Shown piece by piece: positions 27,003 through 34,889 of a stretch of 64,000 nucleotides of DNA. Under the pieces are notes generated by a model. It was not told the origin of the DNA, did not search any database, and saw nothing but the letters and a program-made list of their open reading frames with translations. Position 1 is the first letter of the stretch. Every line of letters begins with the position of its first letter. The position numbers and the translations under genes were made by a program. Source of the stretch: Acidobacteriota bacterium (GTDB lineage Bacteria; Acidobacteriota; Blastocatellia; Pyrinomonadales; Pyrinomonadaceae); the NCBI GenBank assembly GCA_020199775.1, contig JAIVJZ010000040.1, positions 558,001 to 622,000 on the forward strand, in the 5' to 3' direction.

Positions 27003-27677
27003 TCAGTGTTCGATTCGCACGCTTGTGCCCAACGGCAGGGCGTCGAAGAGTTCCTTGATGTCGGCGTTCGAGAGCGCGACGCAGCCCCACGTCCAGTCGC
27101 CGTCAGTCCCGCCGCCGTGGATGAAAATCTCGCCGCCGAGCGCGGTGTTCCACGGCGGACGCCGCTTATTTTGTATCGCGCGGACGATGGCATTACGCTC
27201 CGCCCGCGTGATGAGTTTGTCGCGCAGGCCGCGCTCGGCGTCCTCCGCGTTCGGGTAGCTGAGTCCGAGCGAGAGGTAAAAATTGCTGCGCGCATTTTTG
27301 ACGCAGATGTAGAAGTCGCCCTCCGGCGTCGCGCGGTCGCCCTGCCGGACTTTATCGTCGGACGGATTTGCGCCGAGCGCGATCCGGTACGTCCGCACGA
27401 CCGCCCCGCCCGCGTACAGAGCCAGTTGACGCTTACCTTTCGAGACGACGACGCGCGGGTTAACGAGCGGGAGTTTGAGCGGCGACTGCGGCGACGCTGT
27501 GGCTTCCGGCGACGGCGGCGCGCCGCCGGTCGTCGTCAACGTCTCGCCCGGCTTCGTCTCCGCGTTCAGAGCGGCTTCAATCGGCATCGGATTTTCGCAC
27601 GCCGTCTTCGCGGCATTCCGCGCCGCGCCGGACGCGAGGCTCAAAGCGGCGAACGCGGCTACGATAAACGTTTTCAT
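27003..27677 (-). CDS. L,D-transpeptidase (YkuD family), exported
   Basis: A periplasmic enzyme that forms 3-3 peptidoglycan cross-links or attaches proteins to the wall. The ATG at 27677 gives a clean signal peptide (MKTFIVAAFAALSLASGAARNA); an ATG eight codons upstream is less likely. A Thr/Pro/Ala linker leads to the YkuD domain at about residues 80-224, ending with the catalytic signature HGGG...WGCVALSNADI, where the Cys is the nucleophile. Together with the carboxypeptidase at 685 it indicates an actively remodelled wall. Confidence 0.9.
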   Translation of the reverse strand: MKTFIVAAFAALSLASGAARNAAKTACENPMPIEAALNAETKPGETLTTTGGAPPSPEATASPQSPLKLPLVNPRVVVSKGKRQLALYAGGAVVRTYRIALGANPSDDKVRQGDRATPEGDFYICVKNARSNFYLSLGLSYPNAEDAERGLRDKLITRAERNAIVRAIQNKRRPPWNTALGGEIFIHGGGTDGDWTWGCVALSNADIKELFDALPLGTSVRIEH

Positions 27678-27714
27678 GTCCTTATATCTTAAATGATGCA
27701 ACCGGCGCGTCCGG

Positions 27715-29388
27715 TCAGTTGGTCAACAGACGCCAGTTGTTCGTCGGTTCGGCGGGGACGCGTCTGTTCCGCTCCACCCAATCGATGATCAGTTCGCGTA
27801 TCTCCGTGCTCGAACGGTAAACTTCGGGCGCGCCCTTGAACATGGTGTAACCGCCGCCGCCGTTGACCCGGTAGTTGTTCGTCGCGAGTTTGAGTTTCCG
27901 CGCCGGGTCGAGCGGTTGCCCGCGAAAGCGCAGGTTTTGGACGCGTGCGCCGTGCGGCTTCGTCAGGTCGAGATCGTAGGTGACGCCCTCCGCGATGTCG
28001 AAATTGTAGGCGGGAATTTTTTCGTCCACGAGTTCGGCGGGCGTGCGTCCCGCTTCGTAGGCGCGGAAATATTTCGCGGAGTGTTCGAGCGCGTCCTTCA
28101 ACTGCCGCCCCGTCACTTCGAGGACGACCAGCGTGTTCTCGTAAATGTACAGCCCGGCGATGTCGCGCACCGTCACCGCGCCGCGCGGCAGGCGCGCCTG
28201 CGGGTTAAAACTCGCCACCAGCGAAACGTCCGCGCGCCCCGCGTCCAACTGCACGCGCTGGATCAGATCGAGGATGGCCGTGTCGCGAAAGCGAGCATCG
28301 GCGGCCGTCAACTCGGCCGCCGATTCGCCGATGACGCGCGCGAGCCAGCCTTGCGTCTCGCGGTCGTAAGGCTCGACGAGTCGCGCGATCTCGGCGTCCG
28401 TCTCCGTCGCCTCGCCGACTGCGACCGTGCGCGCCGACTTTGCCGCGACGCGCCAACGCCCGCCCTCGCCGCGTTCCAGATACACGTCGGCGCGCGCCAG
28501 TTGACGCCCCCAGAAATTCGCCTGCGTGAGCAAGACGCCGTTGATCGACAGGGACGGCACTTCGCGATGCGTGTGCCCCATCAGGATGAGATCAACGCCC
28601 GGCACTTCGCGCGCCAGCCGCGCGGCCACGTTCTCGTTCGTCACCTGTCCGGGGCTCGCTTCGCCCGTGCGCAAGTCCTCTTCGAGTCCCATGTGCATCG
28701 CGACGACGACCAGATCGACGCGCTCTTTCTCGCGCAGCACGCCGACCCACTTGCGCGCCTCCGCCACGGGTTCGCGAAACTCAAGCCCGGCGAAATTCTC
28801 ACGGTTCTCCCAGAAGGGCACGCCCGGCGTCGTCAAGCCGACGAGGCCGACGCGCACGCCGTTCAATTCTTTGACGACGTAAGGCTGGTAATAAGTGTCG
28901 TTCGTGCCCACCCGGTAAGTGTTGGCCGAGAGCCACGGGAAACTCGCCTCGCGCCGCGCCTTCTCAAGCACGCCGAGCCCGAAGTTGTACTCGTGGTTGC
29001 CGACGGCGAGCGCGTCGAACCGGAGCGCGTTCATCGCGAGCATCATCGGGTCGGGCGGCGCGTTGTTCTTCTTGTTGTGAAAATATTCGAGCGGCGTGCC
29101 CTGAATCGTGTCGCCCGAATCGAAGAGGAGCGTCCCCGCCGGGTTTTCCCTGCGCGCCTGCCGGATGAGCGTCGCCACTTTCGCCAGGCCGCGCGCATCG
29201 GGTTTGTTCGTGTAGTAGTCAACGGGCAGGATGTTGCCGTGCAAGTCCGTCGTCGACAGGATCGTGATCCACGCACGCTCAACGGTTGCCTTTTCAGACT
29301 GCGCGGGCGCGAGACTGAACGCGCCAAGCAACGCGAGCAACAGCGACAGGCTCGATAGCGGTTTCCTCATCAATAAAACTTTTCTCAT
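27715..29388 (-). CDS. 5'-nucleotidase/2',3'-cyclic phosphodiesterase, UshA-like, exported
   Basis: A periplasmic hydrolase of about 557 residues. After the signal peptide (LSSLSLLLALLGAFSLAPAQS) comes the metallophosphatase domain: STTDLHGN, FDSGDTIQGTPLEYF, AVGNHEYNFG, VVVAMHMG and LMGHTHREV. The C-terminal 5'-nucleotidase domain includes YIYENTLVVLEVTGRQLKDALE and NNYRVNGGGGYTMF, which bind the base. It salvages phosphate and nucleosides. I start at ATG 29388; the frame upstream of it passes through GCGCAAAGG repeats and is not coding. ATG 29370 is also possible; neither has a good ribosome site. Confidence 0.9.
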   Translation of the reverse strand: MRKVLLMRKPLSSLSLLLALLGAFSLAPAQSEKATVERAWITILSTTDLHGNILPVDYYTNKPDARGLAKVATLIRQARRENPAGTLLFDSGDTIQGTPLEYFHNKKNNAPPDPMMLAMNALRFDALAVGNHEYNFGLGVLEKARREASFPWLSANTYRVGTNDTYYQPYVVKELNGVRVGLVGLTTPGVPFWENRENFAGLEFREPVAEARKWVGVLREKERVDLVVVAMHMGLEEDLRTGEASPGQVTNENVAARLAREVPGVDLILMGHTHREVPSLSINGVLLTQANFWGRQLARADVYLERGEGGRWRVAAKSARTVAVGEATETDAEIARLVEPYDRETQGWLARVIGESAAELTAADARFRDTAILDLIQRVQLDAGRADVSLVASFNPQARLPRGAVTVRDIAGLYIYENTLVVLEVTGRQLKDALEHSAKYFRAYEAGRTPAELVDEKIPAYNFDIAEGVTYDLDLTKPHGARVQNLRFRGQPLDPARKLKLATNNYRVNGGGGYTMFKGAPEVYRSSTEIRELIIDWVERNRRVPAEPTNNWRLLTN

Positions 29389-29404
29389 TCGGCTCGATTG
29401 TTTT

Positions 29405-29458
29405 CCTTTGCGCCTTTGCGTGAGATGAATTTTCTCGCAAAGGCGCAAGGGCGCAAAG
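29405..29458. repeat. Repeat-armed hairpin, GCGCAAAGG 9-mers
   Basis: Left arm CCTTTGCGCCTTTGCG with GTGAG at 29405-29424, right arm of GCGCAAAGG-type units at 29434-29458. It lies between the glycosyltransferase stop and the nucleotidase start, which are co-directional. The same unit occurs at 5352-5409. Confidence 0.8.
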
Positions 29459-29471
29459 AAGAAATTAAAAC

Positions 29472-31163
29472 TTACTTTAACTCGTACACTTCGACCGCGC
29501 TCAGGCCGCCGACGAATCCCTCGTAGACTTTCCGGCCGCGCGCGCGCGTCTCGTCCATCTTCTCACGGTTCTCGAAATAGGTGCGGCCGCGTTGGAGGAT
29601 GATGTAGGCGGGGCGCGGCGCGGCGTCGAGTCGGAAAGAGGGGTTCGAGAGCACGCGCGAATCGAGGTCGGCGCGGTTGAACTTTAGCAGGTAGTAGCGC
29701 ATGACGGCGGGCGTCTCGTGGACGACCGTGGCACGCTCGGGCGCGTGTTCGGAGACATACTTGATCGCCTCGCGCAGCCCGTCGTCGTAAAACTCGTCGT
29801 GCGGGAAGTAGTAGCCCGCGCGCCCCGCGCCGAGCGCGTTCGTGTAAGTCGCGTAGTGCGGCGCGGCGTCGAGGGCGAGCCACGCGGGCAGCGCGACGAA
29901 ACAGAGAAAGACGAGCGCGCGCACGACCCGCAGCGGCGCGGAACTTCCGCCGCGCTCCCCATTCACGATGCGCGGCGCGACTGAGCGAAGCAGCCACATG
30001 ATGCCGACCGCCGCGAACATGTAGACGAGGGGCAGAAGCGAGTGCGCGTAGCGCAACCACTTCGCGCCCGCGAGCGAGTAGGGAACGATCCAGAGGACGA
30101 ACATCAACAGGAGAAACGCCTCGCCCGGCCGACGCCGACGCCGGATGCAGGCCGCGACCCCGGCGACGAAAGCGACGAGCAGCGGGAGCGGCGTCTTGAT
30201 GGCGAGAAACAGCAGGTAGAAGTAGACGGGCGTGCCGAAAGGGGTGCTCGACATCTGGTTCGGGTAGAGCGTCTCGCCCATCAGGTAGCCGTGGTGCGTG
30301 AGCAGCCCTTCGCTCGAATAAGCGGTCAGGTAACGCCACGTTTCGGGCAGCAGCACGGCCGGGTTGGCGACGAGGAAGGTGACGAGGACGAGCGGGTAAA
30401 AGATGGCGGGCGTGCGGCCGCGCGGCTCGCCGGGCGCGCGCTGTCGCTGCGCGACGAGGTGGTGGTAGAGCATGTTCAGGCCGAAGTAGTGCGGGAAGTA
30501 TTTCGACGCGAACATCAGCCCGAACGAGACCGCGCTCGCGAGATAAAACTTCCGCTTGGCGCGCGGCTCGTGGCCGCTCGTCTGTTTGGCGCGCAGGTAA
30601 AAGTAGAAGGCGAAGAGCATGAAGAAGACGAGCAGCGTGTCTTCTTTGGCGATGCGGTTGTAGGTGATCGCGTTGACGCCGAACGACCAGAGCAGCGCGC
30701 CGAGGAGCGCTGTGCGCTTGCCGAAGAAGGCGGCCGTGAGCAGGTAGAGCGGGACGACGGTGAGCGCGCCGAAGATGACGTTCGGCAGGCGCACGGCCGC
30801 CTCTTCGCTGATCTCCGGGCGCGTCGCCCCCGCCGCGCCCGCGTTCCACGCCTCGGACGCCTTGAGCGAGACGAAGACGAGCGTCTTCAACAGCATCGGG
30901 TGCTCGGCGTTCGGCGTGATTTGGCCGCGCCCGTAGGCGCGCGCGGCTTCGAGTTTGTTGATCTCGTCTTCGGCGAAACCGGCGTCCGCGATGGCGTGCG
31001 CGCGCAGGCCGAAGCCCGCGACGACGAGCAGGACGAGCGAGAGCGCGACGCCGCGGTCGAGCGTCCACGCGCCGGTCGAACGCGCGGGCATCGCCGCGTC
31101 GGCGGGGGGCGAAAAATTCGCGCCCGCCCTCTCTTCGCGGACTAATTCGAGAGATCGTTCCAA
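29472..31163 (-). CDS. Family 39-like membrane glycosyltransferase (PMT type)
   Basis: An integral membrane protein of 563 residues that would use a polyprenyl-phosphate sugar as donor on the outer face of the inner membrane. The N-terminus has the PMT/ArnT-like loop DAGFAEDEINKLEAARAY with the catalytic acidic pair and NAEHPMLLK. Some ten hydrophobic segments follow, for example LLGALLWSFGVNAITYNR and KEDTLLVFFMLFAFYFYL, and a soluble C-terminal tail. The target (protein, lipid A or polysaccharide) is unknown. The next gene upstream encodes a flippase-like protein 25 bases away, suggesting joint function. Confidence 0.85.
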   Translation of the reverse strand: MERSLELVREERAGANFSPPADAAMPARSTGAWTLDRGVALSLVLLVVAGFGLRAHAIADAGFAEDEINKLEAARAYGRGQITPNAEHPMLLKTLVFVSLKASEAWNAGAAGATRPEISEEAAVRLPNVIFGALTVVPLYLLTAAFFGKRTALLGALLWSFGVNAITYNRIAKEDTLLVFFMLFAFYFYLRAKQTSGHEPRAKRKFYLASAVSFGLMFASKYFPHYFGLNMLYHHLVAQRQRAPGEPRGRTPAIFYPLVLVTFLVANPAVLLPETWRYLTAYSSEGLLTHHGYLMGETLYPNQMSSTPFGTPVYFYLLFLAIKTPLPLLVAFVAGVAACIRRRRRPGEAFLLLMFVLWIVPYSLAGAKWLRYAHSLLPLVYMFAAVGIMWLLRSVAPRIVNGERGGSSAPLRVVRALVFLCFVALPAWLALDAAPHYATYTNALGAGRAGYYFPHDEFYDDGLREAIKYVSEHAPERATVVHETPAVMRYYLLKFNRADLDSRVLSNPSFRLDAAPRPAYIILQRGRTYFENREKMDETRARGRKVYEGFVGGLSAVEVYELK

Positions 31164-31188
31164 GTGAAACTCCGACCGCGAAACTCTT

Positions 31189-32373
31189 CTAGCGGGGCAC
31201 GATCAGTTCTTCTTCGTTGACCACGCTCTTGTTCCCGCCGCCGCCGCCGTCGCCGCCGCCGTCGCCTGTTGCGGTGTCGGTTGCCGTCGGCTGTTGCCCG
31301 ATTTGGGTCGCGGCGAGGGCGGCGGCCTCGCGCGCCTCGCGCGCCATGCTCCGCACGGACAGGCCGCGCCTGACCAGCACGGCGACGCCGACGGCCGTCC
31401 AGACCATGACGCGCGCCTTGCGGACGATGGCGAGCGTGACGCCGGCGGTCGTCCCGAATTTCAGGACTTTGGTGATCAGACCCGTGCCCGCTTCGTCTAC
31501 CCCGACGCGCATCGGCACGAACTTGAAAATTACGTTGATGACGCGGTTGACGGATTCGAGGACGAAGGCGGCGAGCGCGAGTTCACGGAAGGCGGGCGGG
31601 CGGTCGAGGATGAAGTAGAGCGTGGCGTAAACTTCGGCCACGCCCGCGAGGTGGAAGCAGCCTTCGAGCGCGAGAATGGGGATGAAGCGTGCGCGATTGT
31701 TTTCGTAAAACCCGTAGATGCGCGCTTCGACGGCGCGCACGCGCTCGCCCCGCGCCGCGACGAAACCGCGCGCGATGCCCCGCCGCTCCAACGCCGCGAG
31801 CACGCCGCTCAGGAAACGCCACTGGCGACGCATCACCAGATAACCGGCGGTGACGACCACGGCGACGACGACGAGCGTCGCGTAACTGGCGAGGCGCAAT
31901 TTGGAGTTGAGCGGAAAACTCAGGAGCAGCGCGACCGTGCCCGCGAAGATGAAGAGCGCGACCGAGAGCATGTAGAAGAGGTTCTCGACGGCGAGCGCGG
32001 AGATGCTTGCGACGACGGGCACGCGGTCGCGCACGAAAGCCGCCTTGGCCGGTTCGCTCACCACCATGCCGAGCGGCGTCAGGCTGCCGAGCGCGTCGCC
32101 CGCGAGGTAAGCCTTGAGCGCGTCGCGCACGCGCAGACGCACGCCGCCCTCGAAGCAGCGCGTCCACGCGACGGCGCGCACGAGCGGCCGCGCGGCCGAG
32201 ATGAGCAGCACGACGACGAAGCCCGCGCCCAGTTGCGTGATGTTCTGCCAGATGCTCTGCGGCCCGGCCTTCCACACGTAATAGGCAAAGAGCAGCAGGC
32301 CGCCCGCGGCGAAGATGATCCCCGCCAACCTGCCGGACGCGCTTCGTCGCTCTACCTGCTTGCCCTCAGTCAT
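31189..32373 (-). CDS. Flippase-like membrane protein (lysylphosphatidylglycerol synthase TM family, UPF0104)
   Basis: 394 residues, six to eight hydrophobic helices. The family pattern is visible in RPLVRAVAWTRCFEGG, AYLAGDALGSLTPLGMVVSEPAKAAFV and, late, FKFVPMRVGVDEAGTGLITKVL. Relatives form the membrane part of MprF-like lipid flippases or act as stand-alone lipid or glycan translocases. There is no lysyl-transferase domain. The C-terminal tail is Gly/Asp-rich and disordered. Adjacent to the PMT-type glycosyltransferase, it may move or organise the lipid-linked sugar. Confidence 0.75.
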   Translation of the reverse strand: MTEGKQVERRSASGRLAGIIFAAGGLLLFAYYVWKAGPQSIWQNITQLGAGFVVVLLISAARPLVRAVAWTRCFEGGVRLRVRDALKAYLAGDALGSLTPLGMVVSEPAKAAFVRDRVPVVASISALAVENLFYMLSVALFIFAGTVALLLSFPLNSKLRLASYATLVVVAVVVTAGYLVMRRQWRFLSGVLAALERRGIARGFVAARGERVRAVEARIYGFYENNRARFIPILALEGCFHLAGVAEVYATLYFILDRPPAFRELALAAFVLESVNRVINVIFKFVPMRVGVDEAGTGLITKVLKFGTTAGVTLAIVRKARVMVWTAVGVAVLVRRGLSVRSMAREAREAAALAATQIGQQPTATDTATGDGGGDGGGGGNKSVVNEEELIVPR

Positions 32374-32793
32374 CCGCTTGTCCCGTTGAAAGTAAGTCGC
32401 TTCTCACCGGCGAAGGTTGCCGTCCGCGTGGAACTTAGCAAGATACGTTATTGCGCCGCCGGTCTCAACCGCCATCAGCGCGAATGACGCCTCGCGCCGC
32501 TGACGCTCCACGCACGCAGCAACTCTCGCGCCAGCGTTTGCCGGAGACTCGCGCACGACCGAAAACGCCGATTCGCCCGCCCGACTCCGCACGGCGCGCC
32601 CCCTCCCTGTCATAAAAATGCGACAGGCGAAAGGAACACAGGGAAAGTAGATCGTGAATCGTCAATCGTGAAGAGAGAAAGAAAAGACGCGGTTTTCTCG
32701 ATTCGCGATTGACGATTCACGATTTACCTCTTTCACAGGTTACAATCGTCTGCCATAAAATTTAATTTAATCGAAGAAGGTCTGTGGAGAGCG
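32374..32793. other. 420-bp divergent intergenic region
   Basis: It separates the leftward flippase-like gene from the rightward acyl-CoA dehydrogenase gene. It contains the repeat-armed hairpin at 32648-32726 and, right of it, an A+T-rich stretch with TTTCAC (about 32731) and ATAAAA (about 32755) that may be the dehydrogenase promoter. Short frames in it look like chance. Confidence 0.5.
32648..32726. repeat. Repeat-armed hairpin, GTGAATC/GTCAATC heptamers, left of acyl-CoA dehydrogenase
   Basis: Left arm (32648-32672) reads GTGAATC then GTCAATC then GTGAA. The right arm (32698-32726) is the inverse in the same unit order. The hairpin right of the gene at 33993 has the same unit order, so the gene is bracketed by two copies. 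Confidence 0.85.
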
Positions 32794-33987
32794 ATGAGCA
32801 AAGCAGCAACCGAACTTTTGAGCGGCACGCCTTTAACCGTCTATTCCGAAGACGAAAACATGTTTCGCGCCAGCGTGCGCGAGTTCGCCGAAGGCGAGAT
32901 CAAACCCCGGCGCGAAGAGATGGACGAGCACGCCAAGATGGACGCCTCGATCATCAAACACCTCTTCGATCTCGGCCTGATGAGCATCGAGACGCCCGAA
33001 GAGTTTGGCGGCGCGGGCGCGTCGTTCTTCTCGGCCATCATCGGCGTCGAGGAACTCTCGCGCGTCGATCCTTCGGTCGGCGTCCTGATGGACGTGCAGA
33101 ACACGCTCGTCAACAACGCCATCATCCGTTGGGGCAACCCCGAACAAAGGCGTAAGTATTTAACGCAACTCGCCGAGAACAAAATCGGCGCGTACTGCCT
33201 GAGCGAAGCCAGTTCCGGCTCCGACGCCTTCGCCATGCAGACCAAAGCCGTCGAGCGCGGCGATCATTATTTGCTCAACGGCCAGAAACTCTGGATCACG
33301 AACGGCGTCGAGGCGGAAATCTTCGTCGTCTTCGCCAACGCCAAACCCGAAGACGGCTATCGCGGCGTGACCGCCTTCATCGTCGAGAAAGGGTTTGAGG
33401 GGATCAGCGTCGGCAAGAAGGAGAACAAACTCGGCATCCGCGCCTCTTCCACCACCGAGATCATCTTCGACAACTGCCGTGTCCCGAAAGAGAACCTGCT
33501 CGGCGAGTTCGGCAAGGGCTACAAAGTCTCCATCGAGACTTTGAACGAAGGACGCATCGGCATCGGCGCGCAGATGATCGGCCTCGCCCGCGGCGCGCTC
33601 GAAGCCGCCCTCGCCTACACGTCCGAGCGGCAACAGTTCGGCCGCGCGATCAACGGGTTTCAGGGCGTGCAATTCCAACTCGCCGAACTCGCCACCGAAC
33701 TCGAAGCCGCGCGCCTCTTAGTCTACAACGCCGCGCGCCTGAAGGACGCCGGTCTTCCCTTCGTCAAAGAGGCCGCGATGGCGAAACTCTTCTCCTCGCG
33801 CGCCGCCGAGCACATCGCCTCGAAGGCCATCGAACTCTACGGCGGCTACGGCTTCGTCAAAGACTACCCGGTCGAAAAATTCTGGCGCGACTCGAAGATC
33901 GGCGCGATCTACGAGGGCACGTCCAACATGCAACTGCAAACCATCGCCAAGCTGATGATCGACAACCGGCAGCCGAAGGTACAATAG
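32794..33987 (+). CDS. Acyl-CoA dehydrogenase
   Basis: FAD enzyme that introduces the alpha-beta double bond into acyl-CoA; 397 residues. The sequence style ([46 protein letters not shown]) is that of short/branched-chain enzymes. The signatures [41 protein letters not shown] and [32 protein letters not shown] are complete, with the catalytic Glu in YEGTSN. GGAGAG supports the start. With the branched-chain E1 at 34890 it would form consecutive steps of branched-chain amino acid breakdown. Confidence 0.95.
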   Translation: MSKAATELLSGTPLTVYSEDENMFRASVREFAEGEIKPRREEMDEHAKMDASIIKHLFDLGLMSIETPEEFGGAGASFFSAIIGVEELSRVDPSVGVLMDVQNTLVNNAIIRWGNPEQRRKYLTQLAENKIGAYCLSEASSGSDAFAMQTKAVERGDHYLLNGQKLWITNGVEAEIFVVFANAKPEDGYRGVTAFIVEKGFEGISVGKKENKLGIRASSTTEIIFDNCRVPKENLLGEFGKGYKVSIETLNEGRIGIGAQMIGLARGALEAALAYTSERQQFGRAINGFQGVQFQLAELATELEAARLLVYNAARLKDAGLPFVKEAAMAKLFSSRAAEHIASKAIELYGGYGFVKDYPVEKFWRDSKIGAIYEGTSNMQLQTIAKLMIDNRQPKVQ

Positions 33988-33992
33988 GAAGG

Positions 33993-34070
33993 TAAATCGT
34001 GAATCGTCAATCGTGAATAGACTAGGACAGTTTTTCTCTATTCACGATTGACGATTCACGATTCACGAAT
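33993..34070. repeat. Repeat-armed hairpin, GTGAATC/GTCAATC heptamers, right of acyl-CoA dehydrogenase
   Basis: Left arm 33993-34020, right arm 34037-34070. The variant unit GTCAATC in the left arm is mirrored exactly in the right arm. The right arm ends one base before the ATG of the next gene, leaving no room for a Shine-Dalgarno. Confidence 0.88.
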
Positions 34071-34071
34071 T

Positions 34072-34389
34072 ATGTCTTCACGCATAGAAGTCTTCGAGCA
34101 GATGCTTGAGAGCGACCCCGACAACACGTTGGCTTTGTTCGGGCTGGCGAAGGAGTATGAGAAGGCGGGGCGGCACGCGGACGTGATCGCCTCGCTGACG
34201 AAATACCTCCAACTCTTCAACGACGAGGGCAACGCCTACGGCATGCTCGCGCAGGCGCACGAACGCCTCGGCAACCGCGACGCCGCCCGCGCGGCCTACG
34301 TGCGGGGCATCGAAGTCGCCACCGCCCACGGCCACCCCTCGATGGCGGAAGACTACCGGATGACACTTGAGAACGAGTACGAGGATTAA
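34072..34389 (+). CDS. Small TPR protein
   Basis: 105 residues with about three tetratricopeptide-like helices pairs: FEQMLESDPDNTLALFGLAKEYEKAGRHADVIASLTKYLQLFNDEGNAYGMLAQAHERLGNRDAARAAYVRGIEVA. It probably mediates protein contacts. ATG 34072 is the natural start (MSSRIEVF); the upstream in-frame ATG at 34048 lies within the hairpin arm. No ribosome site is visible, so translation may depend on the preceding gene or a leaderless transcript. Confidence 0.75.
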   Translation: MSSRIEVFEQMLESDPDNTLALFGLAKEYEKAGRHADVIASLTKYLQLFNDEGNAYGMLAQAHERLGNRDAARAAYVRGIEVATAHGHPSMAEDYRMTLENEYED

Positions 34390-34418
34390 AGTTCAACCCC
34401 GGCGCAGGAAACAAATAG

Positions 34419-34625
34419 ATGGCAGAGTTAATCTTTCTCGTAGAAGACGCGCCGGAAGGCGGTTTCACGGCACGCGCTCTAGGCGTATCTATTTTCACCC
34501 AAGCGGATGACCTTGAGAGTCTCCGAGAGATGGTGCGCGACGCCGTGCGCTGCCACTTCGACGAAGAACAGGGGCCGAAGGTTATCCGGCTGCACTTTGT
34601 CCGCGAAGAAGTGATTGCGGCATGA
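34419..34625 (+). CDS. hicB: HicB-like antitoxin
   Basis: A 68-residue protein of the HicB_like type: LIFLVEDAPEGGFTARALGVSIFTQADDLESLREMVRDAVRCHFDEEQGP...IRLHFVREE, a partial RNase H-like fold. Its last codons overlap the hicA start by four bases (ATGA), the typical coupling of this pair. It should neutralise HicA and repress the operon. Antitoxin-first order is common for this subtype. It sits directly before a 2-oxoacid dehydrogenase gene, as do relatives which, as I recall, have been mislabelled '2-oxoisovalerate dehydrogenase' in databases. Confidence 0.85.
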   Translation: MAELIFLVEDAPEGGFTARALGVSIFTQADDLESLREMVRDAVRCHFDEEQGPKVIRLHFVREEVIAA

Positions 34626-34863
34626 AACTACCGCGGGACGTATCAGGTAGTGATCTCGTTAAGGCTCTCAGAGTTTTGGGCTATCAAGTTACACGTCAAA
34701 CCGGTAGCCATCTTCGATTGACAACCGCAGAAGGTGGAGAACATCACGTGACCGTCCCGCGCCATAATCCTTTACGCGTCGGGACGCTTGCCGCAGTTTG
34801 GATGATGTGGCGGCGCACTTTGGGCTGAGTCGTGCCGAGTTATTGGCAAAGATTACATTCTGA
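34622..34863 (+). pseudogene. hicA: HicA-type mRNA interferase toxin, frameshifted near its C-terminus
   Basis: The frame from ATG 34622 has the family core LVKALRVLGYQVTRQTGSHLRLTT with the catalytic His in GSH, then VTVPRHNPLRVGTLAAV. After the T-run at about 34797-34799 it departs to WMMWRRTLG and stops at 34828. One base over, the expected HicA ending is intact: [21 protein letters not shown], stopping at 34863. One missing T in TTTT explains it. The truncated 68-residue product keeps the active His but loses the last helix. It may be inactive, or the shift may be a sequencing error. Confidence 0.8.
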
Positions 34864-34889
34864 TTATTAGAAGCAGGAGCAGTAAAAGC

